Positions 25,905 to 34,722 of a stretch of DNA of 64,000 nt are shown here, in pieces. The notes beneath the pieces are model-generated. The model had not been told where the DNA came from and made no database searches. It saw only the letters and a list, made by a program, of their open reading frames with translations. The stretch covers positions 82,899 through 146,898 of the forward strand of contig CALRTB020000007.1 of the NCBI GenBank assembly GCA_943371005.1, written 5' to 3'. Source of the DNA: MRBY01 sp943371005. GTDB taxonomy: Bacteria > Cyanobacteriota > Cyanobacteriia > Cyanobacteriales > MRBY01. Position 1 is the first letter of the stretch. Every line of letters starts with the position of its first letter. The translations under genes and the position numbers were made by a program.

Positions 25905-28217
25905 ATGACTTCCCGTTCTCTTTCTCCCGAATCGCGCCTTGCGCCGCAAACCACGACGACCTTTGATGTTCAAGGGATGCGCTGTGCGGGTTGTGTCAAA
26001 GCCGTAGAACGCCAGTTAACGCAACAGTCTGGGGTGCTTTCAGCGGTGGTGAATCTGATTACGGAGGTGGCGGTGGTCACCTATGAACCAGAGAAAATTC
26101 AACCAGAGGCGATCGCCAACCGTTTATCCCAAGCTGGCTTTCCGAGCGAACCCCGCATAGCGAAAGTCGAAACCTTTAACCAATACCAAGAAAAACGCGC
26201 CCAATCCCAGCGGGAACAATATTGGCGTTTGGGGGCGGCGGTTGTCTTACTCCTTGCGTCGAGCCTGGGCCATTTGCATCACCTGACGGGCCTCAAAATT
26301 CCTTTGCTTCACTTGATGGGTTTCCATTGGGCGATCGCCACCTTAGCCTTATTTATTCCGGGGTTGCCGATTTTGCGGGACGGCTGGACAGGGCTGATTA
26401 AAGGCCATGCCAATATGAATACCCTCGTCGGTTTAGGGACGCTCAGCGCCTACATTACAAGCTGTGTGGCTTGGCTGATGCCCCAGTTGGGTTGGGAATG
26501 CTTTTTTGATGAACCCGTGATGTTACTGGGTTTTATTTTCCTTGGCCGTACCCTCGAAGGCAATGCCAGACTTAAGGCGATCGCCGCCCTCGAATCCCTC
26601 CTCGCCTTGCAACCCCAGGGGGCGCGCCTGATGGGTCGAGAACAAAAAGGCGAAACCGAAGAAATTACCATTCCCGTGGCCCAGGTACAGATTGGCGAGT
26701 GGGTACGCATTTTACCCGGCGAAAAAATTCCCGTGGATGGAGAGATTATTCGGGGTGAAACCACGGTGGATGAATCGATGTTGACGGGGGAAGCGATGCC
26801 CCAGGAAAAAACGGTCGGCGCAGCCGTGAAGGCCGGCACCCTCAATCAACTGGGGGTGATCATTGTGCAAGCGACTCAAACGGCCCAAAATACCATTCTC
26901 GCCCAGATTATCCGCACCGTAGAGGCGGCCCAGACCCGCAAGGCTCCCGTGCAAAAAATGGCGGATACCATTGCCGGCTATTTTGCCTATGGGGTAATGG
27001 CCTTGGCAGTCTTGGTCTTTTTGTTTTGGGATCTGATCGGCACCCAACTCTGGTTAGACCCAGAGACGATGAACCCAGAAATATTAAGCCTCAAGTTGGC
27101 GATCGCCGTTTTGGTGGTGGCCTGTCCCTGTGCCTTGGGGTTGGCGACGCCGACAGCCCTCCTGGTGGGCACAAGCCTTGGCGCTGAACAAGGCATCTTG
27201 ATCAAAGGGGGGGATATTCTCGAACGCCTCAATCAACTGACCACCGTTGTTTTCGATAAAACAGGCACTCTCACCCAGGGCAAACCGCAGATTGTTGAGT
27301 GGGTGAGCTTTACCCCTTGGTCGGAACCTGCCCTATTGCAATGGGCCGCGAGCCTTGAACAGCGCAGCACCCACCCCTATGGCCAAGCGTTTGTGGCGAT
27401 CGCCCAGCAGCAAAACCTAGAACTCTTTGCCCCCGATCAAGTTGAAACTGCTTTGGGGAAAGGCATTGTCGGTCAGGTGAACGGCCAACAGGTGCATATT
27501 GGCAACCAAGCCTGGCTTACAGCGGCCCAAATTAGCATCCCTGAAGCCTGCCACAGCCATCTCGAAACCTGGTCAGCCGCGGGCAAAACCACCATTTTCA
27601 TTGCAATTGATCGCCAGGTAGCAGGTTTAGTGGTGATCGCCGATCCGATTCGTCCCGATGCCGCTGCCCTAATCGAAAATCTGCGTGCGAGAAATCTAGA
27701 AGTAATCCTCCTCAGTGGCGATCAAACGCCCGTCGTGAAACATCTAGCCCAGACTCTCCAGCTTGATCACTACAAAGGCAGCCTTTCCCCCATCGAAAAA
27801 GCCGCAGCACTCCGTACCCTCCAAGCTCAACAAAAAGTAGTCGCGATGATCGGTGATGGCATTAATGATGCCCCGGCCCTCGCCACTGCCGATATTGGCA
27901 TTTCCCTCCAGGGGAGTACCGACGTTGCCCTCGCCACCGCCGACATTATTCTCATGGGCGATCGCCTGATGGATTTTGCCCAGACTCTTCATCTGAGCCA
28001 AGCCACGGTTAAAGTGATTCGTCAGAATTTGATCTGGGCCTTTGGCTACAATCTCATTGCAATTCCCTTGGCAGCAGGGATTCTCTTACCAGCATTTAAC
28101 TTTACCCCCAGTCCCGCCGTGGCCGCAGGCTTAATGGCTATGAGTTCTGTATTGGTTGTCACCAATTCCCTCACCTTGAAAAAGTCGTTCCAAAAACCAC
28201 ATCAGAATGTCCAATAA
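25905..28217 (+). CDS. Copper-translocating P1B-type ATPase
   Basis: A heavy-metal P-type ATPase of about 770 residues. The N-terminal HMA domain has GMRCAGC (C27, C30) for metal binding. The membrane metal site is ACPCALGLATP, followed by the phosphorylation motif DKTGTLTQG, the nucleotide-domain HP pair (STHPYGQAF), and the hinge GDGINDAPAL. CPC plus GMxCAxC points to Cu(I). Cyanobacteria use two such pumps, CtaA in the plasma membrane and PacS in the thylakoid, to supply plastocyanin; sequence alone does not tell me which this is. The ATG at 25905 is chosen, though an upstream TTG at 25860 is in frame. Confidence 0.9.
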   Translation: MTSRSLSPESRLAPQTTTTFDVQGMRCAGCVKAVERQLTQQSGVLSAVVNLITEVAVVTYEPEKIQPEAIANRLSQAGFPSEPRIAKVETFNQYQEKRAQSQREQYWRLGAAVVLLLASSLGHLHHLTGLKIPLLHLMGFHWAIATLALFIPGLPILRDGWTGLIKGHANMNTLVGLGTLSAYITSCVAWLMPQLGWECFFDEPVMLLGFIFLGRTLEGNARLKAIAALESLLALQPQGARLMGREQKGETEEITIPVAQVQIGEWVRILPGEKIPVDGEIIRGETTVDESMLTGEAMPQEKTVGAAVKAGTLNQLGVIIVQATQTAQNTILAQIIRTVEAAQTRKAPVQKMADTIAGYFAYGVMALAVLVFLFWDLIGTQLWLDPETMNPEILSLKLAIAVLVVACPCALGLATPTALLVGTSLGAEQGILIKGGDILERLNQLTTVVFDKTGTLTQGKPQIVEWVSFTPWSEPALLQWAASLEQRSTHPYGQAFVAIAQQQNLELFAPDQVETALGKGIVGQVNGQQVHIGNQAWLTAAQISIPEACHSHLETWSAAGKTTIFIAIDRQVAGLVVIADPIRPDAAALIENLRARNLEVILLSGDQTPVVKHLAQTLQLDHYKGSLSPIEKAAALRTLQAQQKVVAMIGDGINDAPALATADIGISLQGSTDVALATADIILMGDRLMDFAQTLHLSQATVKVIRQNLIWAFGYNLIAIPLAAGILLPAFNFTPSPAVAAGLMAMSSVLVVTNSLTLKKSFQKPHQNVQ

Positions 28218-28307
28218 AGCCTCACATCAATATTTTTAAACCACTGGACTTGCATCTAAATATTCATCCCATAATGAACGAGATGCCAAACAGAAATAAA
28301 CATCATC

Positions 28308-29504
28308 ATGCTTAAAATGCTAGCTTTAGCCTTCTTGGGAATTACCAGTTCCATGACCTTCCCAACCATTGCTAAGGCGCTTCCCCATCAAAAAATCAAT
28401 CAATATTTAGAAGAACACCATACCCAATATCAAGCATTAGAATATTTCTCTGGGATTCAATTATCCGTTAAAGTCAGCGATCGCCAAACCCAAACCTATG
28501 TCATCGGCCAAGAAAGTCATGACCCCAATAGTGCACCCATTACAGCCGACAGCCTATTTCATATCGGCAGCATCACGAAATCTTTCACAGCGGCGTTACT
28601 TCTCCAAAACGAAAATAATCAAACCCTTGATCTAGATACTGATTTCACCCAATATCTACCTGAATATTCCCACTGGTCTGGAATTACGACCACACAGCTT
28701 CTGAATATGACATCCGGTTTACCTAATTATTCAGATAGTCCTACGGTTAATTATTTATTTACGCAAGACCTAGAACAATTTTGGGAAGAACGCAGTTTAA
28801 TTGATCTCGTTTATCCACAAAATTCTGCCGCCAAACCACCCCTGAGAAGCGGGTATGACTACAACAATACAGGCTATCTATTAAGTGCTCTGCTTTTGGA
28901 AACAGTTACCGGAGAATCTTTTGCCGATCTGATCACAACCCAACTTTTGCAACCCTACCAATTGGAAAATACATTTTATCCTGTGCCTAACCCCAGTGCC
29001 GCTGTTCAGCAACGTCTCGTCAGGGGCTACAATTTCAATCCATATACCAACCCAGAACTTGCAGGACAAGATGTTAGCCGTAACAATTTGTCTTGGGCTG
29101 GGGCTGCGGGAGCCCTAATTTCCAATACAGAAGATATTATCCACTGGGTAGAAACATTATTTATTGAAGATCAGCTATTGTCTGCTGTAGAAAAAGAAAA
29201 AATGCAGCAAGTTGTTTCTTTAAAAACAGGTGAACCGATTGCCAAAACCACGGCGGCAGATCCCTATGGTTTTGGCTTGGGGATTATTCAAGGTTACGAT
29301 GAGACCTGGGGGAATTATTGGTTTTATCAGGGAGAAACCCTGGGCTATCGCTCATTTTATGTTTACTTCCCTTGTAATCAAGTGATTATTTCCGCTTTAT
29401 TTAATAGCGCTGTGGACGCTCAAAATAACCATGCCCGCAGTTTAATTCAGCAGGTTTACGGTGCCATTTTAGAAGATGATCCCACCTTGACATGCCGGAC
29501 TTGA
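28308..29504 (+). CDS. Secreted serine hydrolase, beta-lactamase class C/PBP4* family
   Basis: A 398-residue exported protein with a signal peptide of about 25 residues. The SITK motif (S88, K91) is the SxxK nucleophile site, and YNN (Y184-N186) is the YxN site of class C-type serine hydrolases. The third, usually KTG or HTG, reads QGETLG here, so the usual basic residue is absent. Such proteins are D-aminopeptidases, esterases or carboxypeptidase-like enzymes in the periplasm rather than true beta-lactamases. The gene is lower in GC and poorer in HIP1 than its neighbours. It stands alone between the copper ATPase and a convergent secreted-protein gene. Confidence 0.82.
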   Translation: MLKMLALAFLGITSSMTFPTIAKALPHQKINQYLEEHHTQYQALEYFSGIQLSVKVSDRQTQTYVIGQESHDPNSAPITADSLFHIGSITKSFTAALLLQNENNQTLDLDTDFTQYLPEYSHWSGITTTQLLNMTSGLPNYSDSPTVNYLFTQDLEQFWEERSLIDLVYPQNSAAKPPLRSGYDYNNTGYLLSALLLETVTGESFADLITTQLLQPYQLENTFYPVPNPSAAVQQRLVRGYNFNPYTNPELAGQDVSRNNLSWAGAAGALISNTEDIIHWVETLFIEDQLLSAVEKEKMQQVVSLKTGEPIAKTTAADPYGFGLGIIQGYDETWGNYWFYQGETLGYRSFYVYFPCNQVIISALFNSAVDAQNNHARSLIQQVYGAILEDDPTLTCRT

Positions 29505-29615
29505 GTATTGAAAAAAAATCATTGATCAATCACGAACAAGTAAATTTAGCCTGAGTTTAGACTCAAGTAGATTTTGGTTGTTTGATGTCGCCTTTAACTC
29601 TCTTTAGTCAGGGGT

Positions 29616-29683
29616 AAAAAAAGCCTCCCGATGCTTAAACTTTGTGGCGTTTTTTCGTTAGAAAGCTTAAACATGGGGGAGGC
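29616..29683 (-). terminator. Terminator-like long hairpin downstream of the repeat-domain gene
   Basis: On the minus strand GCCTCCC (29683-29677) pairs with GGGAGGC (29629-29623) and is followed by seven Ts (29622-29616). The loop is about 47 nt and holds two direct copies of GTTTAAGC. It sits 30 bp after the stop of the leftward gene at 29717. Confidence 0.55.
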
Positions 29684-29716
29684 AGAAATTCATGATTATC
29701 CTAGACTTGTTGCTGG

Positions 29717-30439
29717 TTAGCGCACCGTAAAGGCATAACGATCTTGGACGACATAACCACCCGCAGACCAGTTGTAATAGACGCGGACTTCATAGTTGCC
29801 GGGGGCGAGACCTCTGAATTGACGGGAGCCAGAGCGTTGTCCTTGGGTATAAAACCATTCACCGTAGCTATCATCAGGGGCATTGGCCGCAACAATGGTG
29901 ATCCAATCTTGGCGATTACCAGGGAGATTAGTGTAGTTCACCATAATCGGTTCATTGGCTTGGTAGACAGTCTTATTTGTCGAGATATGACGGTTGTTAA
30001 TTGGTGTTACCGTTTGCGCTCCGACAGTGAAGCGATACCGATCCTGGACGACATAACCACCATTGGGCCAGTTGTGGTAAACCCGCACTTCGTAGCTGCC
30101 AGCAGCGAGACCTTTGAATTGACGGGAGCCAGAGCGCTGACCATCGGTATAAAACCATTCTTCGTAGCTATTGTCTGGGGCATTGGCCGGAACGATGGTA
30201 ATCCAATCGCCAGAGTTGCCCGGTAGATTGGCGTAGTTCACCATAATTGGCTCGCTAGGGGCGTAGGTTGTTTTTTGGGTGGCAACCTGTCGTCCCACTG
30301 GAACTTGACTCACTAGCACAGGGTAAGCGCTAGGGGTTGTGCCAGGGATAGTGGGACTGGGATTGGCGATCGCCCCCTCAACCCAAAAGCCGAGGAGGAC
30401 AGGCAAACAAGAGAGCAGGGGCCGTAATGTGGATTTCAT
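29717..30439 (-). CDS. Secreted protein of two 100-residue beta-domain repeats
   Basis: A 240-residue exported protein with a signal peptide (about 25 residues, ending AIAN). Two near-identical domains follow a short linker; each contains EPIMVNY(A/T)NLPGN, DWITIV, EWFYT, GQRSGSRQF and YVVQDRY. The pattern looks like an Ig-like or C2-like beta-sandwich and is found in bacterial surface proteins, but I cannot name it. The DNA repeats with an exact period of 300 bp. It carries no catalytic motif; binding to carbohydrate, metal or protein is possible. A terminator-like hairpin follows at 29616-29683. Confidence 0.75.
   Translation of the reverse strand: MKSTLRPLLSCLPVLLGFWVEGAIANPSPTIPGTTPSAYPVLVSQVPVGRQVATQKTTYAPSEPIMVNYANLPGNSGDWITIVPANAPDNSYEEWFYTDGQRSGSRQFKGLAAGSYEVRVYHNWPNGGYVVQDRYRFTVGAQTVTPINNRHISTNKTVYQANEPIMVNYTNLPGNRQDWITIVAANAPDDSYGEWFYTQGQRSGSRQFRGLAPGNYEVRVYYNWSAGGYVVQDRYAFTVR
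29721..30270. repeat. Tandem duplication, period 300 bp, inside a coding sequence
   Basis: The segments around 29721-29970 and 30021-30270 align base for base at an offset of exactly 300, for example CATTGGCC at 29881 and 30181 and GTAGTTCACCATAAT at 29933 and 30233. Sequence identity is high enough that the duplication seems fairly recent or kept by gene conversion. It encodes the two domains of the secreted protein. Confidence 0.85.
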
Positions 30440-30662
30440 GGGAGTTTTTAGAGGGAAAAATTAGGGAAAAAGCAGTGTGCGAAGTATGTTCAGTTGGGTC
30501 TTGGGCAAACAAGTCCGTTAAATAGAGATAGTTGCTGAGGCCAAGAACTGATGCAGATTTTCTCGGAATAGCCGACTCTAGCTGAATTATAGGCAGCTCT
30601 TGGGGAGGTGACCTAGGTTTTCTGGCTGATTACAAGAAATTTTTCCCCCAAAAAAGTATTGA

Positions 30663-32021
30663 TCAATCTCGGTAATTCCGGGTTGGGGGATATTCCCCTT
30701 CAAAAAATCGACGTTCTAGGCGATGGAGCTGCCACCAAAGTCCCGCTAAGAGGATGATCACCGTGGCGATCGCCCCAAGGCTCCAAGTTGGCAAACCATA
30801 AAAAATTGCGAAGGGCAAACCCAACCACAGGAGAAATCCGAGGCCAATTACAATCTTTTGACCCTGTTGAATTCGATTCAGGGCTTGGGTACAACTGGCA
30901 CAATTTTTGGTGTGGGAATGGTAGCGCTCTAGTAACTGACTTTGTTGGGGTTCTGCGGGCAGAAAATCCTCATCTGGGAAAGGTTCCCCATACCGCTCTA
31001 CCCACTGGCGATAGGCCAACACAAACAAATCTGAACTGGTCGGCAGATAGCAAGTTTTGGCGTAGTTTTGGGTTGATTTTGCCAGTTCCCGTTCCTGGAG
31101 GTGCAAAAAGATTTGATCATCTTCGAGGATGCCCATTTGATTGAGATGGGAAAACCAGCGGGGGGTAAATTTAAATGCCAAGCGCGGTATGGCGGCTTTA
31201 AAGCGGAAGGGTAAGCGCACAATCGCTCGGCAGCGACCTTTTTCGGTGGGGGTCGCGTAGACCACGGTCATCACCTGACCAAAGGGACTTTCGGGAATGT
31301 CGTGCCACATGGCAGCCGGCGCAAAAAAGGTTGTTTTTTGGGAGCCGAGGGTGCCGCGTCGGGGGCCTTCTTCCCAATTGCCCGTGAAGCCAGTTTTCTC
31401 AATGTCAGAAACATCCAGGATAAATTCTTTAGCATTTTTACGGTTGCCGACCCGGGGATGGTGGGTAAAGGCCACATGGCTAGTATCCAGGACATTTTCT
31501 AATAGGGTTGTCGCATCGTAGGGAATATCGCGAAACACATCGGCCATCACCCATTCGCCCGGATGTTGGTCTAACTGGGGCACCGTCGGAACAGGAATTT
31601 GGGCTGCCTGATGGCGATCGCCACCGTAGACAAATAACAGCCCTTGTTTAACGCAACTGGCATAGGTTTTTACCTGGGCTCTGGGGCTGTGGTGGGCTTC
31701 ACCGTCTGGGGCTTGGAACGGAATTTTGGTACAGGCCCCGGTGTCGGCAAATTGCCAGCCATGGTAGGGACATTCTAAACAGCCATCGACAATGCGACCT
31801 TCGGATAAAGGGGCGAGGCGGTGGGGACAGATATCACTAAAGACTTGCCATTGTTGGGTTTTAGGCTGCCACCAAATGACGAGGGGTTCCCCCAGCAGCA
31901 CAAAGCGAGTGGGTTTGGTTTTGTCGAGATCCTGTACAAAGTGAATCGGATACCAAGCCTCATGCCAATCAAAGGCAGGGGTCGTATCGGCAGTTGGCTC
32001 AGGGAGGGGCATTGCAACCAT
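30663..32021 (-). CDS. Rieske non-heme iron oxygenase, pheophorbide a oxygenase family
   Basis: A 452-residue membrane-associated oxygenase. The Rieske cluster site is CPHRLAPL (C65, H67) and CPYHGWQF (C84, H87). The mononuclear iron site is ENVLDTSHVAFTHHP. Near residues 375-380 is the NCASC motif, the CxxC typical of the PaO/Tic55/PTC52 group of chloroplast proteins. Two hydrophobic C-terminal segments (IVIGLGFLLWLGLPFAIFYG, LGAIATVIILLAGLWW) anchor it. Plant PaO opens the chlorophyll ring during breakdown, and PTC52 acts on protochlorophyllide; the cyanobacterial substrate is unknown. An alternative start is Met4. It is divergent from the prohibitin gene. Confidence 0.85.
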   Translation of the reverse strand: MVAMPLPEPTADTTPAFDWHEAWYPIHFVQDLDKTKPTRFVLLGEPLVIWWQPKTQQWQVFSDICPHRLAPLSEGRIVDGCLECPYHGWQFADTGACTKIPFQAPDGEAHHSPRAQVKTYASCVKQGLLFVYGGDRHQAAQIPVPTVPQLDQHPGEWVMADVFRDIPYDATTLLENVLDTSHVAFTHHPRVGNRKNAKEFILDVSDIEKTGFTGNWEEGPRRGTLGSQKTTFFAPAAMWHDIPESPFGQVMTVVYATPTEKGRCRAIVRLPFRFKAAIPRLAFKFTPRWFSHLNQMGILEDDQIFLHLQERELAKSTQNYAKTCYLPTSSDLFVLAYRQWVERYGEPFPDEDFLPAEPQQSQLLERYHSHTKNCASCTQALNRIQQGQKIVIGLGFLLWLGLPFAIFYGLPTWSLGAIATVIILLAGLWWQLHRLERRFFEGEYPPTRNYRD

Positions 32022-32195
32022 AAATAGAAAAGAAAACTTCAGACGGAATGATTGGGGTCAATGCCTTTAGCTTAACGAATTGTTACATTTCCTTGGGGCG
32101 ATCGCCCTTGGGTCTAACCTTTTGCCTCCTGGTCGCCTTCACTACAATGGGATGGGTAACTGAGCCGCTAGAACTGATTTGGAGACCAAAACCGC

Positions 32196-33038
32196 GTGCG
32201 TAACATTACACCCAACCAAAATTTTCCCCTCTCACTGATTGGGGTGGCGATCGCCCTGTTATTTTTCATCGTGCTCAATGCGTTTATCATCATCAACCCC
32301 GGCCAAGCCGGCGTATTGAGCGTTCTTGGGAAAGCCCAGGACGGCGCTCTCCTTGAAGGAATTCACTTTAAGCCGCCCCTGATTGCCAGCGTGGATGTCT
32401 ATGATGTGACCGTCCAAAAATTTGAAGTCCCGGCCCAAAGCTCCACCAAGGATTTACAAGATTTGACGGCCCGTTTCGCCATCAACTTCCGCCTCGATCC
32501 CGTAAAAGTCGTCGAAATTCGTCGCACCCAGGGCACATTGCAAAATATCGTCTCGAAAATTATTGCCCCCCAAACCCAAGAATCCTTCAAAATTGCTGCC
32601 GCCAAGCGCACCGTCGAAGAAGCAATCACCAAACGCACCGAGCTTAAGGATGACTTTGATAATGCCCTCGAAACCCGCCTCGAAAAATATGGCATTCTTG
32701 TCCTCGATACCAGCGTCGTTGATTTAAACTTCTCCGCAGAGTTCTCCCGCGCCGTCGAAGAAAAACAAATCGCCGAACAGCGAGCACAGCGGGCCATCTA
32801 CGTCGCCCAAGAAGCAGAACAACAGGCCCAAGCAGATATCAACCGGGCTAAAGGGAAAGCCGAAGCCCAACGCTTACTCGCCGAAACCCTCAAGGCCCAG
32901 GGGGGTGAACTGGTGCTCCAAAAAGAAGCCATCGAAGCCTGGAAAGAAGGGGGCGCACAAATGCCCAAGGTACTTGTCATGGGCGATCAACGCTCAAGTG
33001 TTCCCTTTATCTTTGATCTTCACGATATGCCGAAATAG
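32196..33038 (+). CDS. Prohibitin/SPFH (band 7) family membrane protein
   Basis: A 280-residue protein anchored by one N-terminal helix (LIGVAIALLFFIVLNAFIII). The SPFH domain follows (GQAGVLSVLGKAQDGALLEG, ARFAINFRLDP, RRTQGTLQNIV), then an Ala/Gln/Glu-rich coiled coil (EEKQIAEQRAQRAIYVAQEA). It resembles prohibitins more than flotillins. Such proteins form large rings in the membrane and associate with FtsH proteases or stress responses. The start is a GTG at 32196 behind a GGAG sequence. An intrinsic terminator built partly from a HIP1 site follows at 33078-33104. Confidence 0.88.
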   Translation: MRNITPNQNFPLSLIGVAIALLFFIVLNAFIIINPGQAGVLSVLGKAQDGALLEGIHFKPPLIASVDVYDVTVQKFEVPAQSSTKDLQDLTARFAINFRLDPVKVVEIRRTQGTLQNIVSKIIAPQTQESFKIAAAKRTVEEAITKRTELKDDFDNALETRLEKYGILVLDTSVVDLNFSAEFSRAVEEKQIAEQRAQRAIYVAQEAEQQAQADINRAKGKAEAQRLLAETLKAQGGELVLQKEAIEAWKEGGAQMPKVLVMGDQRSSVPFIFDLHDMPK

Positions 33039-33077
33039 TTCCCTAACCCAATCAAACTTGCCGCAAGATTATCATCG

Positions 33078-33104
33078 GGCGATCCAGAGGCGATCGCCTT
33101 TTTT
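33078..33104 (+). terminator. Intrinsic terminator of the prohibitin gene
   Basis: GGCGATC (33078-33084) pairs with GATCGCC (33092-33098), a 7-bp stem with a 7-nt loop, then six Ts. The right arm is part of a GGCGATCGCC HIP1 palindrome. It lies 40 bp after the stop codon. Confidence 0.75.
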
Positions 33105-33377
33105 GGTTACTTTTTGCTGACTGGAAACATTTTTTTAATCGCCCTAGTCTTCAATAATCCCTGCATAAATTTAGCAATCCCGATTATTTTTTAGAGCATT
33201 TCTAAGCAGTTGAAAACAAAAAAATCAGCGGAACATTTGCGGGAACAAGTCGTCCTAAAGCTTAGTAGATTTAGCTTAAATTGAAGTATTTAAGCATTTT
33301 TTAAGTGAGAAGTGACGGTAACAACGCTAACCTGAAATTAACCAGTCACCCTAATCTGAAACGCAAGGAAAAATAAT

Positions 33378-34634
33378 ATGCCTTCTATGAAGCGAACCCA
33401 GCAATCCACCGCTCTTCTTTTAGCCTTATCCCTCGGACTAGGGAGTACATTACCCTTCCAAGGATCATTGTTGCAACCGGCAGCAGTGGTGGCCCAAACA
33501 AGCCAATTTCCAGATGTATCAAGTAACTATTGGGCCACAGGATTTATTAATGAATTGGTCAACCGGGGAATCATTGCCGGCTTTCCTGACGGTTCTTTTC
33601 GGCCTGACGCCCCAGTGACCCGCGCCCAATTTGCCGCCATGGTGCAGAAAGCTCTCCCCAAGAGTCAAGACCGCAATGCCATTGCTTTTGTGGATGTCCC
33701 TGCCAGCTATTGGGCCTTTAATGCCATTAATAATGCCTACGAGATGGGCTTTCTTTCGGGATATCCAGGCCAGGTTTTCCGACCCGAACAAAATATTCCC
33801 CGGGAACAGGTTTTAGTGGCCTTGGCCAATGGTTTAAATTATTCAGCCCGCAATAATATCAATACCACCCTCGGCTACTACCAGGACTCGGCGAATATTG
33901 CTGACTTTGCCCGCAGCCCCATTGCTGCTGCGACGGAGCAAAAGATGGTGGTGAACTATGCCAATTTACAACAACTAAATCCAAAGCGTAATGCAACCCG
34001 GGCCGAAGTGGCAGCGTTTATTTATCAGGCCCTCTTTTCCCAGGGTCAGGTACAGGCGATGAATTCCCCTTATATCGTCACCCAGGATGTGGTGGCCGTA
34101 GACTATCGGATCACAGCCGGCACAATTATTCCGATCAGCTACACCGCCGACAAAATCCTCTTAACCCAGGATGAAATTTTACCGGTGACCCTCACGGTGG
34201 ATGCCAATATCGTCAATACCCAAGGCTTGGTACTGATTCCCCAGGGCAGTGAAATTCAAGGGGAATTCCAACCGTCAGGGAATGGGACCCGCTTTGTTGC
34301 CCAGCAGTTAGTGTTGCCCAACGGCCAAATGTACAATATCAACGCTACCTCCCAGGTGATTACGGATACGGAAAGTGTGCGCCGGGGTACGGATGTGGGT
34401 AATTTGTTGAGAAATGCTGCTTTAGGGACAGGGGCAGCCGCAGCGATCGCCGCCATTACCGGAGACCGGGCGATCGCCACGGAGGAACTGTTAATTGGCG
34501 CTGGGGCCGGCATCCTCGCAACCTTGATTCCCCAATTTTTGGGTCTTGATCGGGTAGATCTTTTGGCCGTAGAAACCAATACGGATCTTGATCTCACCCT
34601 GGCCAATGATTTGGTGCTCCAGGTCAACCCCTAG
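33378..34634 (+). CDS. SLH-domain envelope protein with TrbI/VirB10-like C-terminal part
   Basis: A 418-residue exported protein. After a signal peptide (about 40 residues, ending VVAQ) come SLH domains: FPDVSSNYWATGFINELVNR with GFPDGSFRPDAPVTRAQFAA, then FVDVPASYWAFNAINNAYE with FRPEQNIPREQ, and a third degenerate one near 165-215. SLH domains bind cell-wall polymers. The second half (IPISYTADKILLTQDEILP, LVLIPQGSEIQGEFQP, VLPNGQMYNINATSQVI, and a Gly/Ala-rich GAAAAIAAITGDRAIATEE) resembles the beta-barrel part of TrbI/VirB10, without other secretion genes nearby. It lacks the porin barrel of cyanobacterial SLH-porins. The gene has a 339-bp upstream region. Confidence 0.8.
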   Translation: MPSMKRTQQSTALLLALSLGLGSTLPFQGSLLQPAAVVAQTSQFPDVSSNYWATGFINELVNRGIIAGFPDGSFRPDAPVTRAQFAAMVQKALPKSQDRNAIAFVDVPASYWAFNAINNAYEMGFLSGYPGQVFRPEQNIPREQVLVALANGLNYSARNNINTTLGYYQDSANIADFARSPIAAATEQKMVVNYANLQQLNPKRNATRAEVAAFIYQALFSQGQVQAMNSPYIVTQDVVAVDYRITAGTIIPISYTADKILLTQDEILPVTLTVDANIVNTQGLVLIPQGSEIQGEFQPSGNGTRFVAQQLVLPNGQMYNINATSQVITDTESVRRGTDVGNLLRNAALGTGAAAAIAAITGDRAIATEELLIGAGAGILATLIPQFLGLDRVDLLAVETNTDLDLTLANDLVLQVNP

Positions 34635-34722
34635 ACATCGAGTTAGTCTCGGACTTTTGAAAATTTGGTGAGCGCCAGGGGAGATAATGGGGCTGATTGG
34701 CTAGGGTTTGAGAAACATCACC

